Positions 13,501 through 22,842 of a stretch of 64,000 nt of DNA are shown here, piece by piece. Origin of the DNA: Onchocerca volvulus (taxonomy: Eukaryota > Nematoda > Chromadorea > Rhabditida > Onchocercidae); the NCBI GenBank assembly GCA_000499405.2, contig HG738139.1, positions 8,828,616 through 8,892,615 of the forward strand, written 5' to 3'. A program made the position numbers and the translations under genes. Under the pieces are notes generated by a model. It was not told where the DNA came from, did no database searches, and was given only the letters and a program-made list of their open reading frames with translations. The first letter of the stretch is position 1. Each line of letters begins with the position of its first letter.

Positions 13501-14169
13501 ATACAATGCATCTGTTACTATAGCTATAGATTAATTGGGCTCAAGTGCAATTAATTAATCATTTTTCAAGACCATTTGTAATGATCCCTTGTTTGTCATG
13601 GACACGATACACACAATTACTAATATATGCAAAGGCAGAACTCATAAAATGATAAAAGAGCCAAGAACTGGAAGAGCGGTTCATTTTACAAGTTAGTATC
13701 ATTGGTGATTGACATTTTGTCCATTGTGGATGATCAGTCAATTATTACTTTATGAAAAGTGCTAAAGGCAATGATGATGAATCTCTACGCACTGCTTACG
13801 ACGTATCGTTTTAATTTTTAGACGAGTAGTCAATGCGTCATACAAAGTTGAATATACCTATTTTGTGATTTTCACAAATCCTTTTTTCATTTTCTTTTTT
13901 GCAATTATTCTCAAGCTTTCTGATCAACTGCACCATGAAAATCGCCGAACTCTAGTTCTGACTACTGAGAAACATACATCCCAAGTTGTAACTCGCGCAT
14001 CCTGCATTTCTTTCAGGAAAGTAAATTGAAAAAAGCGGCAGGGAACACGAAGTCACGACTATCACGTATTCATGATTTAAGTATCCGCTTATTAAATGCT
14101 AGCTTACAGAAAGGAGCACATCTCAGAAGCATAGTTAGTTTCAATTTTATGACCACAGAAATCAATTGA
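7526..14169 (+). CDS. RSKR/SGK494-like Ser/Thr protein kinase (AGC-related)
   Basis: Ten exons join in phase: 7526-7739, 7916-8027, 8277-8432, 9255-9438, 11317-11468, 11611-11750, 11882-11939, 12020-12121, 12705-12836, 14017-14169, giving about 470 residues. Before the catalytic domain is '[15 protein letters not shown]', resembling the same position in human RSKR (ribosomal S6 kinase-related, SGK494). The kinase core is complete: glycine loop 'GKGTFSEV', lysine in 'FAMKKQ', 'DLFMLW' in place of the usual hinge, catalytic loop 'YRDLKMEN', 'DFGFSKKL', 'CGTLQYMAPE' and '[10 protein letters not shown]'. The last exons hold 'RCPSCNSLY' and a basic tail. All catalytic residues are present, so it should be active; the substrate is unknown. 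I did not find the initiating exon, so the start given is the first secure exon. The 1.9 kb intron 9439-11316 contains a retrotransposon relic. Confidence 0.85.
9589..9735 (-). repeat. LTR-like direct repeat, left copy
   Basis: Begins with the 'ACCAAAAAGAATT' block and ends near 'ATCGACACGATATTTG'. Its partner is 10495-10626. Given the minus orientation of the element, this is the 3' LTR. It has clearly diverged from its partner, so the insertion is not recent. Confidence 0.7.
10495..10626 (-). repeat. LTR-like direct repeat, right copy
   Basis: Partner of 9589-9735, sharing 'ACCAAAAAGAATT', 'GATTTGAA.CTTTTTT' and 'ATCGAC.CGAT.TTTG'. It is the 5' LTR in the orientation of the element, with a primer-binding-like stretch immediately inside. 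Confidence 0.7.
10825..11035. repeat. degenerate tandem repeat, about four units
   Basis: A block of about 50-67 bp built around 'AATTGATA[CT]AATTACCGG', followed by 'GACAT.AT.A' and an AT-rich stretch, occurs about four times in a row. Units differ by substitutions and indels. It lies in the same kinase intron, about 200 bp right of the retrotransposon relic. Confidence 0.7.
12593..12658. repeat. perfect 30-bp inverted repeat with 6-nt loop
   Basis: Left arm 12593-12622 and right arm 12629-12658 are exact reverse complements, separated by GCATTA. It lies in the kinase intron between the exons ending at 12121 and starting at 12705. It could be a miniature inverted-repeat element, a short fold-back duplication or a hairpin RNA; nothing decides between them. 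Confidence 0.9.
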
Positions 14170-14666
14170 AAATGTCGATCAAAATGTGGCCGTACAAAGA
14201 TCCCTTCATTAAATCTCAAAGTATCAGCTACAAGATCAAATCTTTTAGTTTACTCATTGATCAAATTACTCATACTCATTTACTCGTTTGATTGTCAATA
14301 ATTTATAATTTTTGGTCTCATACTAGTAGTTTCCCTTCATTTTTGCTCAAAATTTCTGAAAATATCTGCTTTTCTTTCACGCTGATCATCATCCTGTTTA
14401 ACGTCATGTTCGGATCGGAATTTTTGAGGAATATATTTTGCTCTCTTAGAGAGTAAAAAAGAGTTAAAATAATAATTAGATGATATTAACGAAGGACAGA
14501 TCTAGATATTTCTATTCCTTCTCCATCCTTATTACCGTCTCTTCTCTGTTCTCTCTATCTTCCGTTCCTTTCATATCTCAGTGTAATGAGGCAGGAGTTT
14601 TCTTTCGGAAATGTATAAAACAATAATTCAGATCAAAAATTTTTTTGAGCTCATTATCGATTGCAG

Positions 14667-17551
14667 GTAAAGGAGGAGGAACTAATAGAATTACTTCATG
14701 ATACTAAAGTTGTATTACAAAGTCAAAGTACTCTTATTGAAATCAATGCACCAGTGGTCGTTTGTGGTGATATACATGGACAGGTTTTCATTTTCTTTTA
14801 AAATTTAACTGAACTCTTTGTCTAGCGAATTATTTGATGAACTGTTACGATATGAACACGAATCCAATAGTTGGAAACTTCATTTTCTTCTTGTATAGAG
14901 AGAGAAAAAGATGTCAATAATAGCTCCAATGCATCAGCGACCAGCTGTAAGGAGAAATTTTGATAGAACATTCAAATATCAATACTTTTCTTTTGTCTTA
15001 AACAGTACATTTAAAATTACTTCGAACTACCAAAATATAAGATAATGTGCACCACGTTCTTTCAAATTCTCCACTATTGTTTAAATCTTAGTTCTTTTAA
15101 CACATAGTTAAATTTGATTTGGCTATTACTTCGTCGGTCATAATTGAACAACTAGTTTACTGGGCGTAATTGAACTCTTTTTTGGCCACTAGTTTTGTTT
15201 ACGCACTTTCAAGATAGCATTGAATATCTGACAGGTAGATCAAACTGTAAGATTCAAGTATATTTTTCATAATTTAGGAAAGTGTTTACTTTTGGAAAGT
15301 AACTGAAAACGTGATGACCGCATTATTAGTGAATATGTAAAAAAAAGTGAAATGCGGCAAATATATTTATTTTGACAAATAAAGCAAATCTTAAAATTCT
15401 AAGATGATTAGTTAAAACGAATCACTGAACATCTGATGATATCAGCGTCAAATGAAACATTTATATTCAATTACTGGATATCTGATGACCGCGGGACAAT
15501 TCAAAAATAATTCACCAGCGGTTATTGGTACCAAACAACACATAGAGGCATTTGTATATATATATTCTTTAAAAGAAAAAAATGCATTTAATATATGTAT
15601 AAACTGCTATAAATGCCATATATTAGTTTAGATGAAATTAAGCATAAGTATGTGTAATGAATATAATTAATTCAGATTTAATCGGGAAATGAGGTATTTG
15701 TTTAACAGCAAACATTTCCAAGTAATAAATCCGTACCGGATCAACAATTTGTTATACTTCACAACAAAAATAATATGATCGTTTCATTATGAAATATTGT
15801 AGTACAGTGATATGCTTCGAATTTTTGACAAATGCGGTTTTCCGCCAGAAGCGAATTATTTATTCCTTGGTGATTACGTAGATCGTGGTAAGCAATCAAT
15901 TGAAACCGTGTGCCTCCTTTTCTGCTTCAAAATTAAGTATCCTGAGAATTTCTTCTTATTAAGAGGTATTTATTGATTTAGTTCCTATATCAATCATAAT
16001 TTGAATTGTCTGAAATATCATATAATTATTTCTTAGTAATTCAGTTTTTTCCACAAATCTGATGTTTTTTGAAATACTTTAACTAATTTAAAAAACTTAG
16101 CAAATTTCGGAACGGTTTGAAACTTTGAATACTCGATGTCATTTTATTTGTAATGTAATTTTAAAACGCAAATGATTGTTTGTTTGCAGGAAACCATGAG
16201 TGCGCTGGAATTAATCGAGTGTATGGATTCTATGAAGAGATTAATCGTCGTTACCATTCTGTTCGTCTCTGGGAAGTATTCCAGGTACTGATTCAACACT
16301 TATAAAAACTAGTCATCAAGAACGAGTAAGCAATAAAATCCAAATCTGACTGTCTGAAAATGTTAGATTCAAATCAAAATTTGAGGGAATTAAAATAATC
16401 AAATTTAAAGATTCGAGTTTTATAAATTTTCACATAGAACTAAAAATAGGGATCATTCAAGTAATGGAAATAAATGTGTTTGTAGGATACATTCAATTAC
16501 CTGCCATATGCTGCTTGCATAGCTGGAAAAATCTTATGCATGCATGGTGGATTGTCTCCAAAATTGAATGATTTGGATTCGCTACGCAACATAGAACGTC
16601 CATCAGATCCAGAACCGACTTCCATGGAACTCGATATTCTTTGGTAGTTTTTCGAGGATAAATTTTGGAGAAACAGCAGCACTTTGTTATTAAGAGCAAA
16701 GTTCTCATAAAATTGTATTATTAATACATAACAAGATTCCATCAGATGGACTGTTCCAAATTCAACTGATTCGGGCGCTTTGTTGGGTCATTCCAGAGAA
16801 CCCATAGTTTAAACAGTCGAAGTAGAATTGAAAATTTCATTTTTTCTATCTTTTATTAGTGGTCATCTCAATCAAAACGAAATACTTTGGAAATTGTCGA
16901 GGATCTTAGCAAAGTTACAGGTCGGATCCAGAAGAAGGAGTGCAAGGTTGGCAACCGAATAGCCGAGGTGTCTCGTTTACTTTCGGCGTTGATGTTCTGA
17001 AACATGTATGCGAGAAACTAAACATCGACTTGGTCGCTCGTGCACATCAGGTTTATCTAGTTCGAGGAATTAGACTTCAAAGATTCTTCCGAAAGAAAGT
17101 GTAGACTCTTATTCAGGTAGTGCAGGATGGGTACGAGTTTTTTGGAAATCGTCGTTTAGTGACTATATTTTCGGCACCACATTATTGTGGAGAGTTTGAC
17201 AATGCAGCTGCAGCAATGAATGTAGCAGAAGATCTCAGCTGCTCATTTCATGTAAGTTTGTCAATTATTTTTAGTAGTAAACTGAGCGTGTCATTGAAAA
17301 GAGATCATATCATAAGTACAAAATATACGAAGGAGTCTCTAACGTGGATAATATTAGTCTTTTGCAAATATGAATGTTCCATCTTTCAAGTACTGGATCT
17401 GGAAGCGACATCCTACTATATATTCTATCCACTTCCTTCTAATAATCATATTCGTGAATCACGTAAGTCATAATTCCAGGTGTTTAAGCCAACGGCAAGA
17501 GCAGTTCGCATGGCAATGAAACAGAAGGAAAAAGTTGAAAATTGCAGATAA
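14667..17551 (+). CDS. PP1-family Ser/Thr phosphatase, GSP-3/4-like
   Basis: Catalytic subunit of a PPP-family metallophosphatase. Secure exons are 14667-14783, 15803-15965, 16190-16284, 16486-16643, 16921-17050, 17117-17251, 17480-17551, coding 289 residues to TAA at 17549-17551. All metal-binding and catalytic motifs are intact: 'GDIHGQ', 'GDYVDRG', 'GNHEC', 'LCMHGG', 'ARAHQ' and '[12 protein letters not shown]'. The His in SAPHYC and the phrases '[15 protein letters not shown]' and '[12 protein letters not shown]' resemble the nematode sperm phosphatases GSP-3/GSP-4 more than somatic PP1, so a role in spermatogenesis is inferred. The N-terminus is unsettled: an ATG at 14172 gives a frame that could splice in phase through a weak donor at about 14288, but the match is poor. 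The bacterial insert begins within about 55 bp of the stop. Confidence 0.88.
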
Positions 17552-17603
17552 AGCTTTATCAAATTGCTATTTAATCTTGCATATCAAGTAAAATCGGAAA
17601 CAT

Positions 17604-18446
17604 GTTATGATTGCATTGTTAGTAGTGAACTTTTCTGGTTCGTTCATAATGGATTCCGAAAAGTGGATAAAAATTGGGTCAGTTAGTTTACAGCCATCAG
17701 AATTTGCGAAAGTGGGATTAGTGCTTGCATTTGCTCGCTATTTTAGTAACCAAAGTGTATATAAAATGATGGACTTTCAAAAACTGTTTAAGGCGCTTGT
17801 AATTATTCTTTTGTCTGTGTTCTCGGTATTAAAACAACCAAATTTAGGACAGCTGTGATAATGTTATTTATAGAGACATCAGTCATATTTACATCAATAA
17901 TAAAAGGGTCACATTTAATAGTTTTTGGAATATTTAGTATTTTTGTGATACCAGCCATTTGTTTTTTTTTACGCCCTTATCACAAACAAAGGATCCTATC
18001 ATTTTTGGATTCATCAACGGATCCGCTTGGAACGGGGTATAATGCACAGCAATCTCAAATAGCTAGTGGTTCAGGAGGTTTGTTTGGCAAGGGCTTCGCT
18101 AACGGAAGTCAAACTCAGCTTGGATTTTTACCGGAAAGGCGTACAGATTTTACTTTTGCAGTACTTCGCGAAGAGTGGGGTTTTTTAGGTAGCATGGTTT
18201 TGATTTTCCTTTATACTACGTTACTTGCTGTAATATTCTCTGTTGCCCACAGACCAAAAGTTTAGTTTTCTAAGTTATTATCTATCGAGTTTTTATTTTT
18301 TTTGCTGTTCATTCTTCATAAATATTGGAATGACAATAAGTATTTTACCTATAATAGGAGATCCATTACCGTTTTTATCCTACGGAGGAAGCATAAGTGC
18401 TTCAAGCTTGATATGTATAGGATTGCTACTCAATTGTATAACTTAG
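17604..18446 (+). pseudogene. rodA: rodA/mrdB (SEDS peptidoglycan polymerase) fragment
   Basis: Remains of the RodA/MrdB SEDS-family membrane protein that polymerises glycan strands. Signature stretches are recognisable: 'LQPSEFAKVG', 'KQPNLG', 'RILSFLDSSTDPLGTGY', 'QSQIASGSGG', 'FLPERRTDFTFAVL.EEWG' and 'GMTISILPIIGDPLPFLSYG'. About the first 100 residues of the family are missing. The frame shifts at about 17850 (one base lost after the QPNLG codons) and again at about 18245-18290, so no intact protein can be made. Only the extreme C-terminus differs from E. coli RodA in length. It is a decayed insert, not a host gene. Confidence 0.85.
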
Positions 18447-19701
18447 AAGAAGATTTAAGTCTAAGCTCTCGATTTCATCAGCAGGAGGCTCGTAGTTTAA
18501 TATATGATATCGATATATATTCTTGCTTTATGGATCATTCATAGCTGACCTTTAATTATTCCTCACTGGTATAGACTTCTTGTATAATTTTTGGCAACCG
18601 CCTAGGCATATAACCGTTAGAAACGAAAAATTATCCGGCAAACTTTGCTGATTCCGTTACCATAATGCACCAAGGTATTCAGTTATCTTCAACTTCTGTA
18701 GATTGAGTGACAGAATTATTACGTAATTCATCTCCTATATTTAATTTTTTACACTATGTGTAACTTGTGTCTTTTTATTGTACCTGAACTTCTAGCTTTT
18801 CAAGCTGAAATACGCTTACTAGTCGTTCAATGTAGCATAAAATGTCGATTTGCAAAGTTAGAGGGAGTGAAAAGCTGTCTACCTATCCTACGCACGTTCT
18901 TTTCCCTTTCTTTCTGCTTAGTAAGTTTCTTGGCATTTAAGCTAAAGGTCTATTTTAAGAGTCGTTGAATTACAGCGTTTAAGACTTTTAAGAACGCCAA
19001 ATTGAAAATAGATTTCTTTTGTCTTTTTTTATCAATTAAATTTCTTAAATATTTATAATTAAAACAATTTAAGAATTCAAAAGAAATGTTATTCTAGTGC
19101 ATAACGCTTGAATCTACTTTTTTGGATTCAAGTGAACTGAGTCAGTTGGTCTTTTAATTGATGAAATTGAAAAATTAAGTTCAGCTTAACTAGATCTTGG
19201 ATTAGGTAAAAAAAGGTAATTTTGATAAAACTTTTTTGTCGTAAGCCTTTTTATGCTTGAACTATCAGTTTGCTTTTTTTTTATATCCTTATTTATGACT
19301 TATTGAATCGTTATATGAATGATTTGTTTTGTATATTTTTTATTTGCGAGAAAAAAACAAAAATTCAACTTAGGGGAGGTTAGTTATTGCAATACATAGC
19401 TCTATTACTAAAACAAAAGCTCTAAAGTGGTCAACTAAACACTAGAAAATTCCTTCTGTTAACTTTTCTTTTCTTGTATAATAAATAGCAACAAGCGCCT
19501 CACCTGACTTTTATAAATATTCACACCATACATGGCTGCAGTTTTTATACTTTATTTTCTTCCTTCTAAATTCACCTGTTCGTTTGAGAGGTACTAAGTA
19601 AGTTTTAGTGCAATTATTACATTGTATTTTCACATCACTTACGTGCAAACTGATAACAAACCTATATTATGTGAAGCTGTAAACTTATCAATATATAATA
19701 A
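18447..19701. other. unassigned segment inside the bacterial insert
   Basis: About 1.25 kb between the rodA and dapD remnants. Frames such as 18756-18968 are open, but I recognise no family. It may be Wolbachia intergenic DNA, a gene too decayed to read, or host sequence picked up between two bacterial pieces. Confidence 0.4.
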
Positions 19702-20445
19702 ATGGAAAAGTTGCAGCTAGATAAAATGCAGAATGATATAGAAAATATTTGGAAAAATAGAAATGAACTTATTAACTACAATGTAAAAATAACAGCAAGA
19801 GCTCTGATTGAAGAGATAGTTAACCTTCTCAATTGTGGTAAAAACGGGAAGTGGGTAGTACCTATGTGGATAAAGCAGGCAATACTGAGGAAAGCAAAGC
19901 AATAGGCGATAACAATTGTGGTTTGACAAGGCTAACAATAAGTTCGATGGATGGAATGAAGGAATTGGGATAAGTTATTTAGTTGTATTTTTACTCAAAA
20001 ATTAGAGTAGTTCCAATTAGAGTAGTTAATTCCTGGGTATTTTGTCCGCCAGTCTGCTTATAAGGATACAAATGTTGTCCTTTTGCCCAAGCTTTATCAA
20101 CGTTGGTGCTTATACCGGTTCGGGTACAGTGATAGATACCTGGTCAGCAGTTGTTAGCTGTGCGCAGGTAGGAAAGGATTGCCATGTTTCTAGAGTATTT
20201 CTAGAACCTGTTCAAGCTTCTCCAGTTATCATAGAGCATAATTGCTTCATAGGAGCGCGTTGCGAGGTGGCTGAAAGTGTTATATTGAAAGAGTTTTAGG
20301 TATGGGAGTTTTTATTGGAGCATCAACAAAAATTATTGATTCAGAAAACGGTCAAGTATTTTTCAGTGAAATACCTCCTTACTCTGCAGTAGTACCAGGA
20401 TTTACTTCACCTAAAAATAACATTTCAACATATTGTGCAGTTATA
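19702..20445 (+). pseudogene. dapD: dapD (tetrahydrodipicolinate succinyltransferase) fragment
   Basis: Relic of DapD, an enzyme of the lysine/meso-diaminopimelate pathway. The N-terminal helical part is read at 19702-19905 ('NDIENIWKNRNEL', 'GKWVVPMWIKQAIL'). The left-handed beta-helix core is at about 20080-20296 ('[19 protein letters not shown]', '[12 protein letters not shown]', '[14 protein letters not shown]'). The C-terminal part follows in another frame at about 20300-20444 ('[10 protein letters not shown]', '[13 protein letters not shown]'). There is a stop at about 19905, a few residues missing before 'LEPVQA', and a frameshift at about 20297. The last 20 or so residues of the family are cut off exactly at the junction with the duplicated unit. 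Confidence 0.88.
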
Positions 20446-20465
20446 TATGGTGGCATGATCATCAT
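20379..20465 (-). other. chimeric junction ORF: host start codons fused to antisense dapD
   Basis: In copy 1 the first codons of the minus-strand gene that is intact at copy 2 (ATG ATG ATC ATG CCA CCA) run on, without a stop, into antisense dapD for 28 codons, ending at TAA (20379-20381). It is probably meaningless as protein, but it marks the breakpoint exactly and shows what was cut. Confidence 0.75.
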
Positions 20466-21519
20466 AAGATAAAACTATTACTGTCTGAATTTTATGATAT
20501 TTACAGAATACAACGTTACCAGGAATTAACCGCACAGCAACGCAGTAATCTGTGTAATGTGGCCGTAGTTTGACTTATTGTCTATTTTAGTGATAATCCT
20601 AGTAAGGCTTACTGGTCAGAAGGGTTCAATTAAAGGGCTCGTCTTTTAATAATTCCAGTTCGCTGCATGTGATTTCACATACTATTCACTCGCACTATTT
20701 GCCGACTAGACAATGAAAATTTTAGAATAGTCAGCTTGAAGATGAGAAATTCGCGAGAACGCTTTTCCGTTCCTTCCCCTTCCATATCTTTCGCAGAAAT
20801 CGAAGAGAGAGGAATAAGAGCAACTGATGATGATTCTATTGAATGACATCAAACACAATTTGACACAATTTGACGCATTTAAAAAGTGAGAAACTAGGTA
20901 GATGAACACTTTAAATTTGGGTCAGAAAGTCGCTCGCACTGTTGTGGACAATGTTGCGATTTGAACATTAATAAATTCAACCCATCGACTTCAGAAGTTC
21001 TATAATTAAGATTCTTCCAACATTTCAACGTGTAATGTGAATTAATTAATAGCTGTTCAAGTTTCAGTGATAGATAAAAAGTTACTTCAATATTATCTTT
21101 TTGCAACGACAATGTCTCGTCTTGCGTTGAATGAATCACCCCGTCCATAGCTGTCTGAGCCTCTCGAATATTCATTATACTCCTTTTTGGACTCGCCGGT
21201 TCTTCTTTTTTGTTGCGATTGTAGTAAAATTGAACATGATAAAAAGGGGGTGTGAGATGCTTGAGGGGCTAACAGAAAGGTCAGGCTGTTTGAGAAGATG
21301 GGATGATGTGGGGATTAGATTTGAGTCCGAACAGAATCCCAAAATACTTTTATGCTTGGCATGACTACAGTATCCATGAAGTGAGGGACTTATTGTACGT
21401 TAAGCTGACGAGTTTTCGAATGATGAATGAAGGGACGACGTTGAAAATGTGTTACAGTTTAAGTGTAATAATTGTATTGATAAGATTGGACAATTTTCGT
21501 TTAAAGAATTACTTTTAGA
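20466..21519. promoter_or_regulatory. promoter region upstream of SPOUT1-like gene, orphaned divergent side
   Basis: About 1.05 kb without a convincing gene. In copy 2 (35903-36956) the same DNA separates two divergent genes, so it is likely a shared promoter. Here the leftward gene has been lost to the bacterial insert. A 'TTTTAG' acceptor sits directly before the SPOUT1-like ATG, so trans-splicing there is likely. Frames on the minus strand (20706-20909, 20894-21175) have no family match. Confidence 0.5.
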
Positions 21520-22802
21520 ATGTCAGAAGAAATAACCAACGATAACAGTAAGAAACGATTGAAGAAGAAACGAAGTGGAGACGGAAGTGTGTTCAAGAAA
21601 AGAAAGGAATTATCATGGCGAAAGAGTAAGTTACAGTTATCTTACTGAAAGGACCAGTCTTCCAAAAAGCAATTTCTAATGAAAAATGGTGAATGACAGA
21701 TACTTCGATATGCATTAGATTATGTAACAGCTAAAAACACATCAAGTTATTGTGCGTCGAAACGTGGTCGATAAAAAAAAATTGTCTGTATAATGCAACA
21801 TCATCATTGTCAATTTGAAGAGAATTTTTAAAGAAAAGAATATCACTGTATGCATGAAAAATAATCTTTCACTTTTCTTTCTGCTTGTCAACATTTATTT
21901 GATGGTTTGAAAGATCTTCAATTAAATATCAGGAAAAGCTTCAATGAAGCAATTTCGTGAAGATAAGTTATTGGAACAAATGATTCGAAAGCCCGAAGTT
22001 AATGGTACTTCAACAACAGACACGAACAGTAATATTTTAAATGAAACAAGGAATCATGGTTAGTCTAACATTAATCTAAAAGAATATTCCTGAAACATTT
22101 TACGGTATTGTGTATTGAACTTTTTCTTAGTATTTTCAATACTGCATCCTTCTTCTGAATGTTATCAATTATATTTATGTCAGTACTAATAAAGGTCACG
22201 TGTAAAGGAACAAGTAAAGGAAGATTTCTGAAGCATATTGACGTTTATTCAGTTTCATTCATCCAGTGTTTTTTGTTTCACTCATCCAATGCTAAATTCA
22301 ATTTAAAATACAGAAAATCTTGTTTTGACGGTAAGCTGTTAATAATTTCTTATTCAACTCCTAAACAATATTTGCTAATTTGATTATGAATGAACAGTTA
22401 AGTTAAGAGCAATCCTGCTTATTTAAAGTTTTATTTACTACTTGAAACAACATCATGATAGGAATGATTTTAACTGCTTTAGTCGTTTCAGGGAAATTTG
22501 TGATGTTGAGCATAGCACTTCCCGGATCAATATTGAATAACGCACAAAGTCCAGAATTAAGAACTTATCTTGCTGGACAGGTAAATATTTATTAGTTGAT
22601 AAATGAAGTACTGTCAGCTATCATTGGTTATTGAGTTGCAGTTATTGTGATTGCGGTGATATCATTTTGGTAAATTAATTTTGACTCATTAATATTTGTA
22701 TTTCTTCATTTTATGCTAACTCATATGTTTAGTACTATATATTCTAATGTTTAATGAATTCATAAACTAAGAATCATTGCAATATATAAAATTAAGCTGA
22801 AG

Positions 22803-22842
<40 letters not shown>

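Larger units (their letters stand above)
17590..20445 (+). other. Wolbachia-derived nuclear insert (nuwt)
   Basis: About 2.9 kb between the phosphatase stop and the duplicated unit. It holds two broken bacterial genes in the same orientation, rodA/mrdB and dapD, with no introns and with frameshifts and deletions. Both proteins serve peptidoglycan or lysine/diaminopimelate metabolism, which nematodes lack and Wolbachia has. The left edge cannot be set exactly; rodA similarity starts at about 17604. The right edge is sharp, at 20445/20446, where dapD coding runs into the unit. I infer Wolbachia as donor from the host type; the sequence itself shows an alphaproteobacterial-type gene set only by family. 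Confidence 0.8.

Noticed and set aside
14172..14288. Candidate first exon of the phosphatase
   Set aside because: In phase, but the donor is weak and the residues do not resemble a PP1 N-terminus; mentioned only as a possibility.
18756..18968. 70-codon frame inside the bacterial insert
   Set aside because: No family recognised; too short and featureless to call a gene.
20706..21175. Antisense frames upstream of SPOUT1-like gene (also 36143-36612)
   Set aside because: Present in both copies only because the DNA is duplicated; no protein signature.
22806..22841. AT dinucleotide run as a functional element
   Set aside because: An ordinary microsatellite, four bases shorter in copy 2; used only as an alignment marker.
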